64,000 nucleotides of DNA, from NCBI GenBank assembly GCA_038147195.1, contig JAYQTB010000004.1, positions 186,001 through 250,000 on the forward strand. Direction: 5' to 3'. Origin of the DNA: Eutrophocola salsuginis. GTDB taxonomy: Bacteria; Pseudomonadota; Gammaproteobacteria; Pseudomonadales; Pseudohongiellaceae. The notes beneath the pieces were generated by a model. It did no database searches. It was not told the origin of the DNA and worked only from the letters and a program-made list of their open reading frames with translations. The translations under genes and the position numbers were made by a program. Shown piece by piece: positions 40,731-49,359 of the stretch. The stretch's first letter is position 1. The number at the start of each line of letters is the position of its first letter.

Positions 40731-42458
40731 GTGGAAATGCTATCCGGTGGAGACATGCTCATTCGTGCCCTGCACGATGAAGGCGTTGACCTTATATTCG
40801 GCTACCCTGGTGGTGCCGCCCTGCACATATACGATGCCATCTTTAATCAGGATAAGGTGGATCACGTGCTTGTACGACATGAACAAGCGGCTACCCATGC
40901 GGCCGACGGCTATGCAAGATCAACCGGTAAACCTGGCGTGGTCCTCGTCACGTCCGGCCCCGGCGCCACTAATGCCATCACCGGTATTGCTACAGCCTTC
41001 ATGGATTCTATTCCAATGGTCGTAATCTCCGGGCAGGTTACCCGGGATGCCATTGGCTCGGATGCCTTTCAGGAAACTGACATGATTGGCGTTTCTCGTC
41101 CCATCGTGAAACACAGTTTCATGGTGCAGAAAGCTGAAGACATTCCCATTGTGGTGAAACAGGCTTTTTTTATCGCCACCACCGGCCGTCCCGGCCCCGT
41201 GGTCATTGATGTACCCAAGGATGTTACCGATCCTAGCGAGAAATTTCCGTATGAATATCCGAAAGCAGTCAGGATCCGCTCTTACAACCCACCGACAAAA
41301 GGTCATTCTGGCCAAATCAAGAAGGCCGTCGAGATCCTTATGAATGCTAAGAAACCGGTTATCTATTCCGGGGGCGGCGTAGTCCAGGGTGACGGCGCCG
41401 AAGTGCTGACAAAGCTGGCACAGAAAGTCGGTTACCCGGTAACCAATACCCTGATGGGGCTTGGTGCCTACCCGGCAACGGACAAGCAGTTCCTGGGCAT
41501 GCTCGGCATGCACGGCACCTATGAAGCCAACATGGCCATGCATGAATCCGACGTCATCCTGGCGATCGGTGCGCGCTTCGATGATCGCGTCACCAATTCC
41601 GACGTCAGCAAGTTCTGCCCGGATGCCACCATCCTGCATGTGGATATCGATCCTGCCTCCATTTCCAAGACCGTAACCGCACACGTGCCCATCGTTGGCC
41701 CTGTTGCCCCTGTACTCAAGGAAATGCTGGAACAGGTGGAGGCCTCCAAGATCAAGCAGGACAAGGAAGCACTTGATGCCTGGTGGAAGAAGATCGCTCA
41801 CTGGCGTGAACGCGAATGTCTGGCCATCGCGCCGGGTGAGGGCGAGATCATCAAGCCGCAACAAGTGGTTGAAGCACTGTACAAGGCCACCAACGGCCAG
41901 GCCTATATCACGTCCGACGTTGGTCAGCATCAGATGTTTGCCGCGCAGTATTACCACTTCGATCTGCCCAGGCGCTGGATCAACTCCGGCGGCCTCGGCA
42001 CCATGGGGTTCGGCCTGCCCGCTGCTATTGGCGTGCAGCTGGCCTTCCCTGACGCAACCGTGGCCTGTGTGACAGGCGAGGGTAGTATCCAGATGAATAT
42101 CCAGGAGTTGGCCACCTGCAAGCAGTGCGCGTTGCCGATAAAGATCGTCAACCTGAATAATAAAGCGCTTGGGATGGTGAAACAGTGGCAGGACATGCAG
42201 TACGGAGGCCGCCATTCCGCCAGTACCTATGCCGATTCGCTGCCTGACTTTGTCGCCCTGGCGGAAGCCTATGGCCACAAGGGCGTAAAGATCGATAAGC
42301 TGAGCGAGCTGGACGCCAAAATGGCGGAAGCTTTCTCTATGAAGGACGACCTGGTGTTCATCGACGTATCCGTCGATCCTGAGGAGCATGTCTACCCGAT
42401 GGCGATTCGTGGCGGCTACATGAGCGAAATGTTTTTGAGCAAGACGGAGAGGACCTGA
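40731..42458 (+). CDS. ilvI: Acetolactate synthase, large subunit
   Basis: Thiamine-diphosphate enzyme that joins pyruvate with pyruvate or 2-oxobutyrate at the head of valine/leucine and isoleucine synthesis. 575 residues, equal to E. coli IlvI (574), with the same N-terminus MEMLSGGDMLIRAL. GTG 40731 is chosen because AGGA lies seven bases before it. Motifs: FGYPGGAALHIYDA, VLVRHEQAATHAADGYAR (catalytic Glu), GRPGPVVIDVPKDV, and the thiamine-diphosphate site GEGSIQMNIQELATCKQCAL ... NLNNKALGMVKQWQ. Directly followed by ilvH (2-bp gap). Cytoplasmic. Confidence 0.96.
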   Translation: MEMLSGGDMLIRALHDEGVDLIFGYPGGAALHIYDAIFNQDKVDHVLVRHEQAATHAADGYARSTGKPGVVLVTSGPGATNAITGIATAFMDSIPMVVISGQVTRDAIGSDAFQETDMIGVSRPIVKHSFMVQKAEDIPIVVKQAFFIATTGRPGPVVIDVPKDVTDPSEKFPYEYPKAVRIRSYNPPTKGHSGQIKKAVEILMNAKKPVIYSGGGVVQGDGAEVLTKLAQKVGYPVTNTLMGLGAYPATDKQFLGMLGMHGTYEANMAMHESDVILAIGARFDDRVTNSDVSKFCPDATILHVDIDPASISKTVTAHVPIVGPVAPVLKEMLEQVEASKIKQDKEALDAWWKKIAHWRERECLAIAPGEGEIIKPQQVVEALYKATNGQAYITSDVGQHQMFAAQYYHFDLPRRWINSGGLGTMGFGLPAAIGVQLAFPDATVACVTGEGSIQMNIQELATCKQCALPIKIVNLNNKALGMVKQWQDMQYGGRHSASTYADSLPDFVALAEAYGHKGVKIDKLSELDAKMAEAFSMKDDLVFIDVSVDPEEHVYPMAIRGGYMSEMFLSKTERT

Positions 42459-42460
42459 TC

Positions 42461-42952
42461 ATGAGACGCATCGTATCTGTACTGATGGAAAACCAGCCGG
42501 GTGCCCTGTCTCGAGTCGTCGGCCTTTTCTCCCAGCGTAACTACAACATCAATTCGCTGACCGTGGCGCCAACGGAAGACCCGACATTGTCGCGCCTAAC
42601 GCTGACCACTATAGGCGATGACCGCAAGATCGAGCAGATCATCAAGCACCTGAACAAGATCGTGGACGTGGCAAAACTGGTAGACCTCACCGAGGGCAGC
42701 CACATCGAACGCGAACTGATGCTGATCAAGGTCAAGGCGACCGGTGCCCAGCGTGCCGAAGTCAAGCGCGTGGCTGACATCTTCCGCGGCGATGTGGTAG
42801 ATGTGACCCCGACCATGTACACGATTCAGCTGACCGGCACCAGCGAGAAGCTGGACGGGTTCATCCAGGCGCTGCAAGGAACCACGATCCTCGAAGTGGC
42901 ACGTACCGGTGCTTCCGGTGTGGCCCGCGGCGAGAAAGTCCTCAGCTTGTAG
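42461..42952 (+). CDS. ilvH: Acetolactate synthase, small (regulatory) subunit
   Basis: Regulatory subunit of the IlvIH enzyme, giving valine feedback inhibition. 163 residues, the family length. The N-terminal ACT domain is clear: RRIVSVLMENQPGALSRVVG and FSQRNYNINSLTVAPTEDP, with the valine-binding loop. The C-terminal part (RELMLIKVKATG, DVTPTMYTIQLTGTSEK) is typical. It lies 2 bp after ilvI and ends near a bidirectional terminator shared with ilvC. Confidence 0.96.
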   Translation: MRRIVSVLMENQPGALSRVVGLFSQRNYNINSLTVAPTEDPTLSRLTLTTIGDDRKIEQIIKHLNKIVDVAKLVDLTEGSHIERELMLIKVKATGAQRAEVKRVADIFRGDVVDVTPTMYTIQLTGTSEKLDGFIQALQGTTILEVARTGASGVARGEKVLSL

Positions 42953-43066
42953 GCCCAAAGAGGCAGTGGGGCCGTGATCGGGCAATGGTACCTACTAAAA
43001 TGGTTGCCCAACAGATGCCATGCCGGATGACGCTTAGCTCTTACCGCCTACAAATATATCAGGTAT

Positions 43067-43094
43067 AAAAAAACCAGGCATTGCCCGGTTTTTT
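43067..43094. terminator. Bidirectional terminator between ilvH and ilvC
   Basis: AAAAAACC-a-GGC / GCC-c-GGTTTTTT, one A-C mismatch and a short loop, lies between the convergent ilvIH and ilvC units. T-runs on both strands allow use in both directions. Confidence 0.8.
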
Positions 43095-43110
43095 ATTGCT
43101 TGGAAATGCG

Positions 43111-44583
43111 TTAAACCACTTTCTTCATGGCGGTCATATAGCCACGCAGCTTGCGGCCAACGGCTTCGATCGGATGATTGCGAATTGCAGCATTGACCTC
43201 GATAAGTTCGCGATCATCCACGCCATTGTCATTCACCTTCAGACCGGTACCGATGATGTCAGTATCCACGCGCTTCATAAAGCCTTCTAGCATGGGACCG
43301 GCGGCATTGGCGAACAAGTAGCAGCCGTACTCAGCGGTGTCCGAAATCACCTTATTCATCTCATAAAGCTTCTTGCGGCCAATCAGGTTGGCAATTAGCG
43401 GCACTTCGTGCAGGGATTCGTAGTAGGCGGACTCGGCGATGACACCGGCGGCGGTCAGGGTTTCGAAACACAGTTCAACACCGGCCTTGATCATGGCCAC
43501 CATCATGACGCCGTGATTGTAGTATTCCTGTTCACTGATGTCCGGCGCGCCATCTTTGGATGATTTCTCGAATGCTGTCTGGCCGGTTTCCTCGCGCCAG
43601 CCCAGCAGCTTGGCATCGTTGTCGGCCCAGTCTGCCATCATGCCAGCGGAGAAGTTACCTTCCATGATGTCGTCCATGTGTTTCTCAAACAGGGGTCGCA
43701 GGATATCCTTTAGCTCCTCGCTAACCTGGAAGGCCTTGATCTTGGCCGGGTTGGACAGGCGATCCATCATGTTGGTGATGCCACCCTGCTTCAGGCCTTC
43801 GGAAACGGTTTCCCAGCCATGCTGAATCAACTTGGAGGCGTAGGCGGGGTCGACGCCTTTCTCCACCATCTTCTCGAAGCCCAATATGGAGCCGGTCTGC
43901 AGCATGCCGCAGAGGATGGTCTGCTCGCCCATCAGGTCGGATTTCACTTCAGCGATGAAGGAGGATTCCAGTACGCCGGCGCGATGTCCGCCGGTGGCGG
44001 CTGCGTAGGCTTTGGCGATTTCCAGGCCGTCGCCGTTGGGGTCGTTTTCCCGGTGCACGGCGATCAGGGTGGGCACGCCAAAACCGCGCTTGTACTCCTC
44101 ACGTACCTCGGTACCAGGGCATTTAGGGGCTACCATGACGACAGTGATGTCGTCGCGAATCCGCATGCCTTCCTCGACGATATTGAAACCGTGGGAGTAG
44201 GCAAGGCAGGAGCCTCTCTTCATTAACGGCATGACCTGTTCGATAACGCCGGTATGCTGCTTGTCCGGTGTCAGGTTCAGCACAAGGTCTGCGGTGGGGA
44301 TCAGGTCTTCGAAGGTACCGACATTGAAGCTGTTCTCGGTGGCGTTAACCCAGGACTGGCGTTTTTCCTTGATAGCCGCCTCACGCAGGGCATAGGAGAT
44401 ATCCAGCCCGCTGTCGCGCATGTTCAGTCCCTGGTTCAGACCCTGGGCGCCGCAGCCCAAGATAACGACTTTCTTGCCCTTGAGTTTGTCGACGCCGCCT
44501 GCGAATTCTTCTGAACTCATGAAGCGACATTTCCCGAGCTCTTCCAACTGTAAACGTAGGGGAAGAGTGTTGAAATAATTCAT
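43111..44583 (-). CDS. ilvC: Ketol-acid reductoisomerase, class II
   Basis: NADPH- and Mg2+-dependent isomerase-reductase, second step of branched-chain amino acid synthesis. 490 residues, the long class II form with a duplicated C-terminal knotted domain, as in E. coli. N-terminus MNYFNTLPLRLQLEELGKCRFM is the class II hallmark. Rossmann motif VVILGCGAQGLNQGLNMRDS, cofactor loop ALREAAIKEKRQSW, CPGTEVREEYKRGFGVP and the metal ligand blocks FIAEVKSDLMGEQTILCGM are visible. It converges on ilvH, which shares its terminator, so ilvIH and ilvC are separate transcripts. Three hairpins lie in the upstream region. Confidence 0.97.
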   Translation of the reverse strand: MNYFNTLPLRLQLEELGKCRFMSSEEFAGGVDKLKGKKVVILGCGAQGLNQGLNMRDSGLDISYALREAAIKEKRQSWVNATENSFNVGTFEDLIPTADLVLNLTPDKQHTGVIEQVMPLMKRGSCLAYSHGFNIVEEGMRIRDDITVVMVAPKCPGTEVREEYKRGFGVPTLIAVHRENDPNGDGLEIAKAYAAATGGHRAGVLESSFIAEVKSDLMGEQTILCGMLQTGSILGFEKMVEKGVDPAYASKLIQHGWETVSEGLKQGGITNMMDRLSNPAKIKAFQVSEELKDILRPLFEKHMDDIMEGNFSAGMMADWADNDAKLLGWREETGQTAFEKSSKDGAPDISEQEYYNHGVMMVAMIKAGVELCFETLTAAGVIAESAYYESLHEVPLIANLIGRKKLYEMNKVISDTAEYGCYLFANAAGPMLEGFMKRVDTDIIGTGLKVNDNGVDDRELIEVNAAIRNHPIEAVGRKLRGYMTAMKKVV

Positions 44584-44606
44584 GTATTGCTCCGGTTGAA
44601 ACTGAA

Positions 44607-44720
44607 AACCGGCCTTATAAACGGGCCGGTTGCCTGATTTAGGGCGGCAATATTAGTCAAAAATGCCCTTTGCGTAAAATAAATCTCCCCCGGAGATCAA
44701 GTGCAGGCCCGCAAGCGGGC
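44607..44720. repeat. Three hairpins between divergent ilvC and pssA
   Basis: Perfect inverted repeats at 44607-44631 (AACCGGCC / GGCCGGTT, 9-base loop), 44683-44697 (ATCTCC / GGAGAT, 3-base loop) and 44707-44720 (GCCCGC / GCGGGC, 2-base loop). The first lies 24 bp from the ilvC start, in its probable 5' leader. No strong T-tract follows on the ilvC side. Confidence 0.55.
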
Positions 44721-44742
44721 AGAATTCACCTGATTATGGGCG

Positions 44743-44748
44743 TATAAT
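44743..44748 (+). promoter_or_regulatory. -10 element upstream of pssA
   Basis: A perfect TATAAT, 37 bp before the pssA start. The -35 is not clear at standard spacing. Confidence 0.4.
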
Positions 44749-44784
44749 CGTCGAGTTAACCCTATTTCTAGGATATTGAGTGCA

Positions 44785-45705
44785 ATGAGCCACGAGCACG
44801 TACAACAGCAAGATGGGACCGGATCCGGAGAATCTATCCTGCTGATCGACGATCACGAAGAAGAGGTATCGGAGGGCGGCCGCAAAGTGCGCCGCCGCGG
44901 CATTTACCTTCTGCCAAACCTGCTAACCACGGGAGCCATGTTTGCCGGCTTCTATGCCGTTATCGCCGGCATGGGCGGTGATTTCCGCCATGCCTGCGTC
45001 GCCATCATTGTGGCCATGTTCCTCGACGGGCTCGATGGCCGTGTCGCCCGTTTGACTAATACCCAGAGCGCCTTTGGCGCCCAGTACGATTCCCTGTCCG
45101 ACTTGCTGGCTTTCGGTCTAGCGCCGGCCCTGATCTGCTTCAGCTGGGCTTTGTCCACCCTGGGCAAGGCGGGCTGGACTGTCTGCTTTATTTACGTCGC
45201 CTGCGCGGCCTTGCGACTGGCCCGCTTCAACGTCCAGCTCGGCACCGATGACAAGCGCTTCTTTGTCGGCCTGGCCAGTCCTTCGGCAGCAGGCTTGGTG
45301 GTTTTCATGGTTTGGGCGCTGTTTGAGAATCAGGTCGACCCGACCGGATTTGTTTCCCTGCTGGCCGCCTTAGTGACCTTCGCGGCAGGTGCCCTTATGT
45401 TGCTCAATATCCGTTATTACAGCTTCAAGGACCTGGACATGAAAAACCGAGTCCCGTTCATCGCCATGATCCTGGTCGTGCTTGTCTTGGTGATCGTGTC
45501 CTGGGATCCGCCCATTGTATTGTTTAGCATGGCAATCATGTACGCGCTGTCGGGACCAGTCATGGCGTTGTACGTGCGCCGGAAAAAATGGCTGAAGGCC
45601 GCGAGCCTTGACGCCTTGAAAAGTCAAACTGCGGCCAATAATGAAGAGGCGCATGCTCACTCCGATTCCGACTCCCCGGAACAGGAACAGAAAGAAAAGA
45701 AGTAA
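44785..45705 (+). CDS. pssA: CDP-diacylglycerol-serine O-phosphatidyltransferase
   Basis: Inner-membrane enzyme that makes phosphatidylserine from CDP-diacylglycerol and serine, the route to phosphatidylethanolamine. 306 residues from ATG 44785, with AGGAT ten bases upstream (TTG 44776 would leave no room for it). The CDP-alcohol phosphotransferase motif DGLDGRVARLTNTQSAFGAQ-YDSLSD is intact (~78-104). About eight hydrophobic helices follow. The first ~35 residues are an acidic hydrophilic extension and the last ~25 are charged. This is the membrane-type (Bacillus-like subclass II) enzyme, unlike the PLD-type PssA of E. coli. Confidence 0.93.
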   Translation: MSHEHVQQQDGTGSGESILLIDDHEEEVSEGGRKVRRRGIYLLPNLLTTGAMFAGFYAVIAGMGGDFRHACVAIIVAMFLDGLDGRVARLTNTQSAFGAQYDSLSDLLAFGLAPALICFSWALSTLGKAGWTVCFIYVACAALRLARFNVQLGTDDKRFFVGLASPSAAGLVVFMVWALFENQVDPTGFVSLLAALVTFAAGALMLLNIRYYSFKDLDMKNRVPFIAMILVVLVLVIVSWDPPIVLFSMAIMYALSGPVMALYVRRKKWLKAASLDALKSQTAANNEEAHAHSDSDSPEQEQKEKK

Positions 45706-45797
45706 TAGGGAAATTTCCGGCATTTTCCTGTCACAGTCAGTAACAAATATTCGTTCTTCGTCATAAACCAAAGTTAACAACAGAAGGGACCAACACG

Positions 45798-46838
45798 ATG
45801 CTCATCAAAACACGCAAGGATATCCCCTCTTCAGAGATAACCCCGGAAATAGTTTATCGGGACCGTCGTAAATTCCTAAGCCTGGGAGCGAATGTCGCCC
45901 TGAGTGCCGCCGGTGCCAGCCTGCTGTCTCCGACCGCCAGTGCCCAGGTGGGGGATTCCCTGTTTGCACGTGCGCCGTCCGATATCAATCTGGCCACCAG
46001 GCCCGACTGGCTGGTTGAAAAGGTCGCTCGGAAGACAGATGCTCCGTCTACGGGTTCCTTCAACACCGATGAGGACCTGACTCCGTTCTCTGACGTTACC
46101 ACCTACAACAATTTCTATGAATTCGGTACGGGCAAGGAGGACCCGTCCAACAACGCCAGCGAATTTCGCATCGATCCATGGTCCGTGGAAGTGGCTGGTG
46201 AATGCGCCAGGCCCGGCAACTACAACCTAGAAGACGTGCTGAAACCACATACTTTCGAGGAACGCGTGTATCGCCTGCGTTGCGTGGAAGCCTGGTCCAT
46301 GGTCATACCCTGGATCGGTATCCCGATGAAGGACCTGCTGGCGCGTTTCGAGCCCAATGGCAACGCGCAATTCGTTAAGTTTACTACGCTGGTCGATCGC
46401 GACCAGTTCCCAGCACAGCGTTCACGTTTTGCTACCATCGACTGGCCTTACCAGGAAGGCCTGCGCATGGATGAAGCCATGCACCCGCTGACCCTGATGG
46501 CGACCGGTCTGTATGACGATGTCCTGCCGGCCCAGAACGGGGCACCACTTCGCCTGGTCGTGCCGTGGAAGTACGGCTTCAAGAGCATCAAGTCAATCGT
46601 AAAGATCGAATTCACTCGCGACATGCCCAACAATACCTGGAATGACTTGCAGCCGCGAGAATACGGTTTCTATGCCAATGTAAACCCGAACGTCAGCCAC
46701 CCGCGCTGGTCGCAGGCCAGTGAGCGGCGCCTGCCGTCCAGCCTATTCATGCCGCGGCGCATCGATACCATGATGTTCAACGGCTACGAGGAAGTGGCGA
46801 GCCTTTATGCGGGGATGGACCTGCGCCGGAATTACTAA
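45798..46838 (+). CDS. msrP: Protein-methionine-sulfoxide reductase, molybdopterin subunit MsrP
   Basis: Periplasmic molybdoenzyme (formerly YedY) that repairs oxidised methionines in envelope proteins, fed with electrons by MsrQ. 346 residues. Twin-arginine signal YRDRRKFLSLGAN is at ~20-32. The Mo ligand is the Cys of YRLRCVEAWSMVIPW (~160). Further blocks: EFGTGKEDPSNNA, WSVEVAGECARPG, LRLVVPWKYGFKSIKSIVKI and NPNVSHPRWSQASERRL. It is 18 bp upstream of msrQ, the constant partner. Confidence 0.96.
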   Translation: MLIKTRKDIPSSEITPEIVYRDRRKFLSLGANVALSAAGASLLSPTASAQVGDSLFARAPSDINLATRPDWLVEKVARKTDAPSTGSFNTDEDLTPFSDVTTYNNFYEFGTGKEDPSNNASEFRIDPWSVEVAGECARPGNYNLEDVLKPHTFEERVYRLRCVEAWSMVIPWIGIPMKDLLARFEPNGNAQFVKFTTLVDRDQFPAQRSRFATIDWPYQEGLRMDEAMHPLTLMATGLYDDVLPAQNGAPLRLVVPWKYGFKSIKSIVKIEFTRDMPNNTWNDLQPREYGFYANVNPNVSHPRWSQASERRLPSSLFMPRRIDTMMFNGYEEVASLYAGMDLRRNY

Positions 46839-46856
46839 GGGCCGCGCAGGGCATTC

Positions 46857-47492
46857 GTGAAGTCCCTCATCAAGTCCGTCGTCTTTATCATTTGCCTGCT
46901 GCCGGCGGCATGGTTGTTCTATAGCATCTATCTCGCTTTCAGCGGCGGGGAGAACCTGATGGGACCTGATCCGGCGCAGTTCCTGTCGTTACAGACTGGG
47001 GAGTGGGCGATCCGCCTGCTGATTGCATCCCTGGCCATCACGCCGCTGCGCTACCTGCTGAACATTCCCTCCTTATTCCGCTTACGGCGCATGATAGGGC
47101 TCTATGCCTACTTCTATGTATTCTTGCACCTGATTGTGTTCCTTTGGTTCCTCCTGGGCTGGGATTTTTCCGCCGTCGGTCGCGAGATTGCAGAGCGGCC
47201 CTACATCACCATCGGTTTTGCCGCCTTCGTGCTGCTGACCCCGTTGGCCGCGACGTCGTTCAATGCCGCACAGCGTAAACTGGGGAGAAACTGGAAACGC
47301 CTGCACAGGCTGACCTACGCCTGCGCTATCCTGGGTTGCATGCACTTAATCTGGATAGTGCGCTCGAGCTACTTCGATGCGGTTTTGTACGGCGGTCTGA
47401 CGCTGGTGTTTCTGGTCTACCGGGTGTTGCGTAAATACAGTACAACGGTGCAGAAATTCACATTTTTCCCTCCAAAACAACGAGCTGCCTAA
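46857..47492 (+). CDS. msrQ: MsrPQ haem-binding membrane subunit MsrQ
   Basis: Inner-membrane b-type cytochrome (formerly YedZ) that passes electrons from the quinone pool to MsrP. 211 residues, from GTG 46857, six hydrophobic helices (e.g. LIKSVVFIICLLPAAWLFYS, YAYFYVFLHLIVFLWFLLGW). Likely haem His residues: VFLHLIVF, RLHRLTYA and GCMHLIWI. The ATSFNAAQRKLGRNWKRLH segment is the family hallmark. It follows msrP after 18 bp. Confidence 0.95.
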   Translation: MKSLIKSVVFIICLLPAAWLFYSIYLAFSGGENLMGPDPAQFLSLQTGEWAIRLLIASLAITPLRYLLNIPSLFRLRRMIGLYAYFYVFLHLIVFLWFLLGWDFSAVGREIAERPYITIGFAAFVLLTPLAATSFNAAQRKLGRNWKRLHRLTYACAILGCMHLIWIVRSSYFDAVLYGGLTLVFLVYRVLRKYSTTVQKFTFFPPKQRAA

Positions 47493-47497
47493 AGCCC

Positions 47498-47525
47498 TTG
47501 TTTGAGAAGGCGTAATCAGTATAAT
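47498..47525 (+). promoter_or_regulatory. Promoter of tRNA-Ile
   Basis: TTGTTT (47498-47503), 16-bp spacer, perfect TATAAT (47520-47525), followed by a GC-rich discriminator (GCGCG), the pattern of stringently controlled stable-RNA promoters. Confidence 0.65.
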
Positions 47526-47608
47526 GCGCGTTTCCTTTTTCCGAGGCACCTTAAGAGGGCTAATGGACTCCGAAAAGAGCGCCTGACTCGGAATGAGCAA
47601 ATCGAATT

Positions 47609-47685
<77 letters not shown>

Positions 47686-47716
47686 ATCCGATTTGTAAGT
47701 TTCTTCGATTAATTTC

Positions 47717-48082
47717 CTAGTATTTAAAACATTCTCTGAACCGCTCAGGTGTTGTTCTAGAGCGCACCCACACATCGGTTTCCCATACTTCCATCCTTAA
47801 CCGCTGCGCCACCATCAGGTAGTAATTTCTGGCCAGGGCGTTAACAGATGCACGCGCCAGAACAGTCAGGGCATCGGCCTTCACTAGTTTCGCCTCACTG
47901 GTATTCTTATTCAGCGCCAGCAGGTAGTCGTACAACTGGGCTGCCCACTGTGCCTCGCCGTTTACCAATGACTGCCTCGCAATATCCAGCAAAGTAGCCT
48001 GGTCACCTGCAAGAGCGGTGATCTTCTCGGTTTCCTCGTGGGGAGACATATGAGAAAAGTATTTTTTCAGGAGCCCCTTCAT
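47717..48082 (-). CDS. Orphan alkyl-sulfatase dimerisation-domain protein
   Basis: 121 residues from ATG 48082, with TAGG six bases upstream. The sequence matches only the middle helical dimerisation domain of SdsA/BDS1-type alkyl sulfatases: EETEKITALAGDQATLLDIA, GEAQWAAQLYDYLLALNK, SEAKLVKADALTVLA and the ending NARNYYLMVAQRL. The metallo-beta-lactamase catalytic half and the C-terminal SCP-like half are absent. It could be a remnant or a free-standing helical adaptor; the intact frame and good start favour a functional gene. It is divergent from the aldo/keto reductase. Confidence 0.65.
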   Translation of the reverse strand: MKGLLKKYFSHMSPHEETEKITALAGDQATLLDIARQSLVNGEAQWAAQLYDYLLALNKNTSEAKLVKADALTVLARASVNALARNYYLMVAQRLRMEVWETDVWVRSRTTPERFRECFKY

Positions 48083-48158
48083 AACAAACCTATCTACCAA
48101 AATATGTTAATGTCAGACTTCATTCGGCTATTGTTCAAACAACAAGAAAAGGCAGCAC

Positions 48159-49121
48159 ATGAAGAAGCAAAAACTTGGTAATTCCAGTCTTTCCGTGGCA
48201 CCCCTGGCCTTTGGTGGCAACGTCCTTGGCTGGACAGCTCCGCAACCCGTGGCATTTGAGCTATTGGACGCCTTTGTCGATGCCGGTTTCAATCTCATCG
48301 ATACGGCAAACGTCTACTCGGCGTGGGTGCCCGATCATTCCGGCGGTGAATCGGAAACCGTGATCGGCAACTGGCTGAAACGGGGGCACGTGGCACGTGA
48401 TGATGTGGTCATTGTTACCAAGGTGGGCATCAGCATGGAAGATTCGTTCAATATGAGCAAGGCATCGCTGAAGAAAGCCGATATTCTCCTGCATGCCGAG
48501 GCCTCCCTGAAGCGCCTGCAGACCGACCACATCGATCTTTACCTGTCGCACATCGATGACAGTAAAACCGCGTTCGAGGAAACCCTGTCGGCTTATGAAG
48601 AACTGATCAAGGCAGGCAAGGTGCGTTACATAGGGGCATCCAACCACAGCAAGGAGCGCCTAGCTGCGGCACTAAAGGTCAGTGCAGACAACAGCCTGCC
48701 TTCCTACGTGGCCCTGCAGCCACATTACAGCCTGTACCACCGGAAGGATTACGAGGGTGAACTGCAGCACTTCTGTGTGGAGAACAACATCGGCGTGTTC
48801 ACCTATTTCTCCCTGGCCAACGGCTTCCTCACCGGCAAGTATCGCAGCGATGCCGACCTGGAGGGCAGCTCACGCGGACATCACGTAAAAGCCATGCTCA
48901 ATGACCGAGGTTTTCGCATACTGGCTGCGCTGGACGAGGTGGCCTCGGAAATTGGCGCAAAACAGTCACAGGTCGCCTTGGCCTGGCTGATCGCCCAGCC
49001 GGGAGTCGTGGCCCCCATCGCCAGTGCCACGAAATTGAGCCAGCTCGAGGAGATCATGGGTTGCGCTGATCTACAATTATCAGTTGAGCAACTGCAGCGG
49101 CTAATTGACAGTGGAAAATAA
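48159..49121 (+). CDS. Aldo/keto reductase
   Basis: NAD(P)H-dependent oxidoreductase of the TIM-barrel aldo/keto reductase superfamily, 320 residues. Catalytic tetrad visible: Asp and Tyr in LIDTANVYSAWVPDHSGGES (~47-53), Lys in VIVTKVG (~86) and His in LYLSHIDD (~129). NADP-binding C-terminal segment APIASATKLSQLEEIMG is present. Relatives (YajO/Tas-type) reduce a wide range of carbonyls; the substrate is unknown. Single gene, no obvious operon. Confidence 0.92.
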   Translation: MKKQKLGNSSLSVAPLAFGGNVLGWTAPQPVAFELLDAFVDAGFNLIDTANVYSAWVPDHSGGESETVIGNWLKRGHVARDDVVIVTKVGISMEDSFNMSKASLKKADILLHAEASLKRLQTDHIDLYLSHIDDSKTAFEETLSAYEELIKAGKVRYIGASNHSKERLAAALKVSADNSLPSYVALQPHYSLYHRKDYEGELQHFCVENNIGVFTYFSLANGFLTGKYRSDADLEGSSRGHHVKAMLNDRGFRILAALDEVASEIGAKQSQVALAWLIAQPGVVAPIASATKLSQLEEIMGCADLQLSVEQLQRLIDSGK

Positions 49122-49359
49122 TCATGCGCCCGTTCGTCTTGCTGCTTAAATAGCACTATCAGCCGGATGTCTAGACGAGCAGCGTAGCTTGCGATCTGGA
49201 GGCGGCAAGCAATGCAGGAATAGGGGGCATTGCAGAACTAATCACCGGTAATATTGAAGATTCCGAGGAATTGACCTACCCGGCTTTACTATCGGCAAAA
49301 GCCAGTGATATAACGAACCATCCAAGATTTACTGTAATCCTGAAGGGGGTGCGGGTTTA

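Noticed and set aside
40920..42389. 489-codon open frame on the - strand
   Set aside because: It lies wholly inside ilvI on the opposite strand and is made of His/Gly/Arg-rich, domain-free sequence: a shadow of GC-rich codons.
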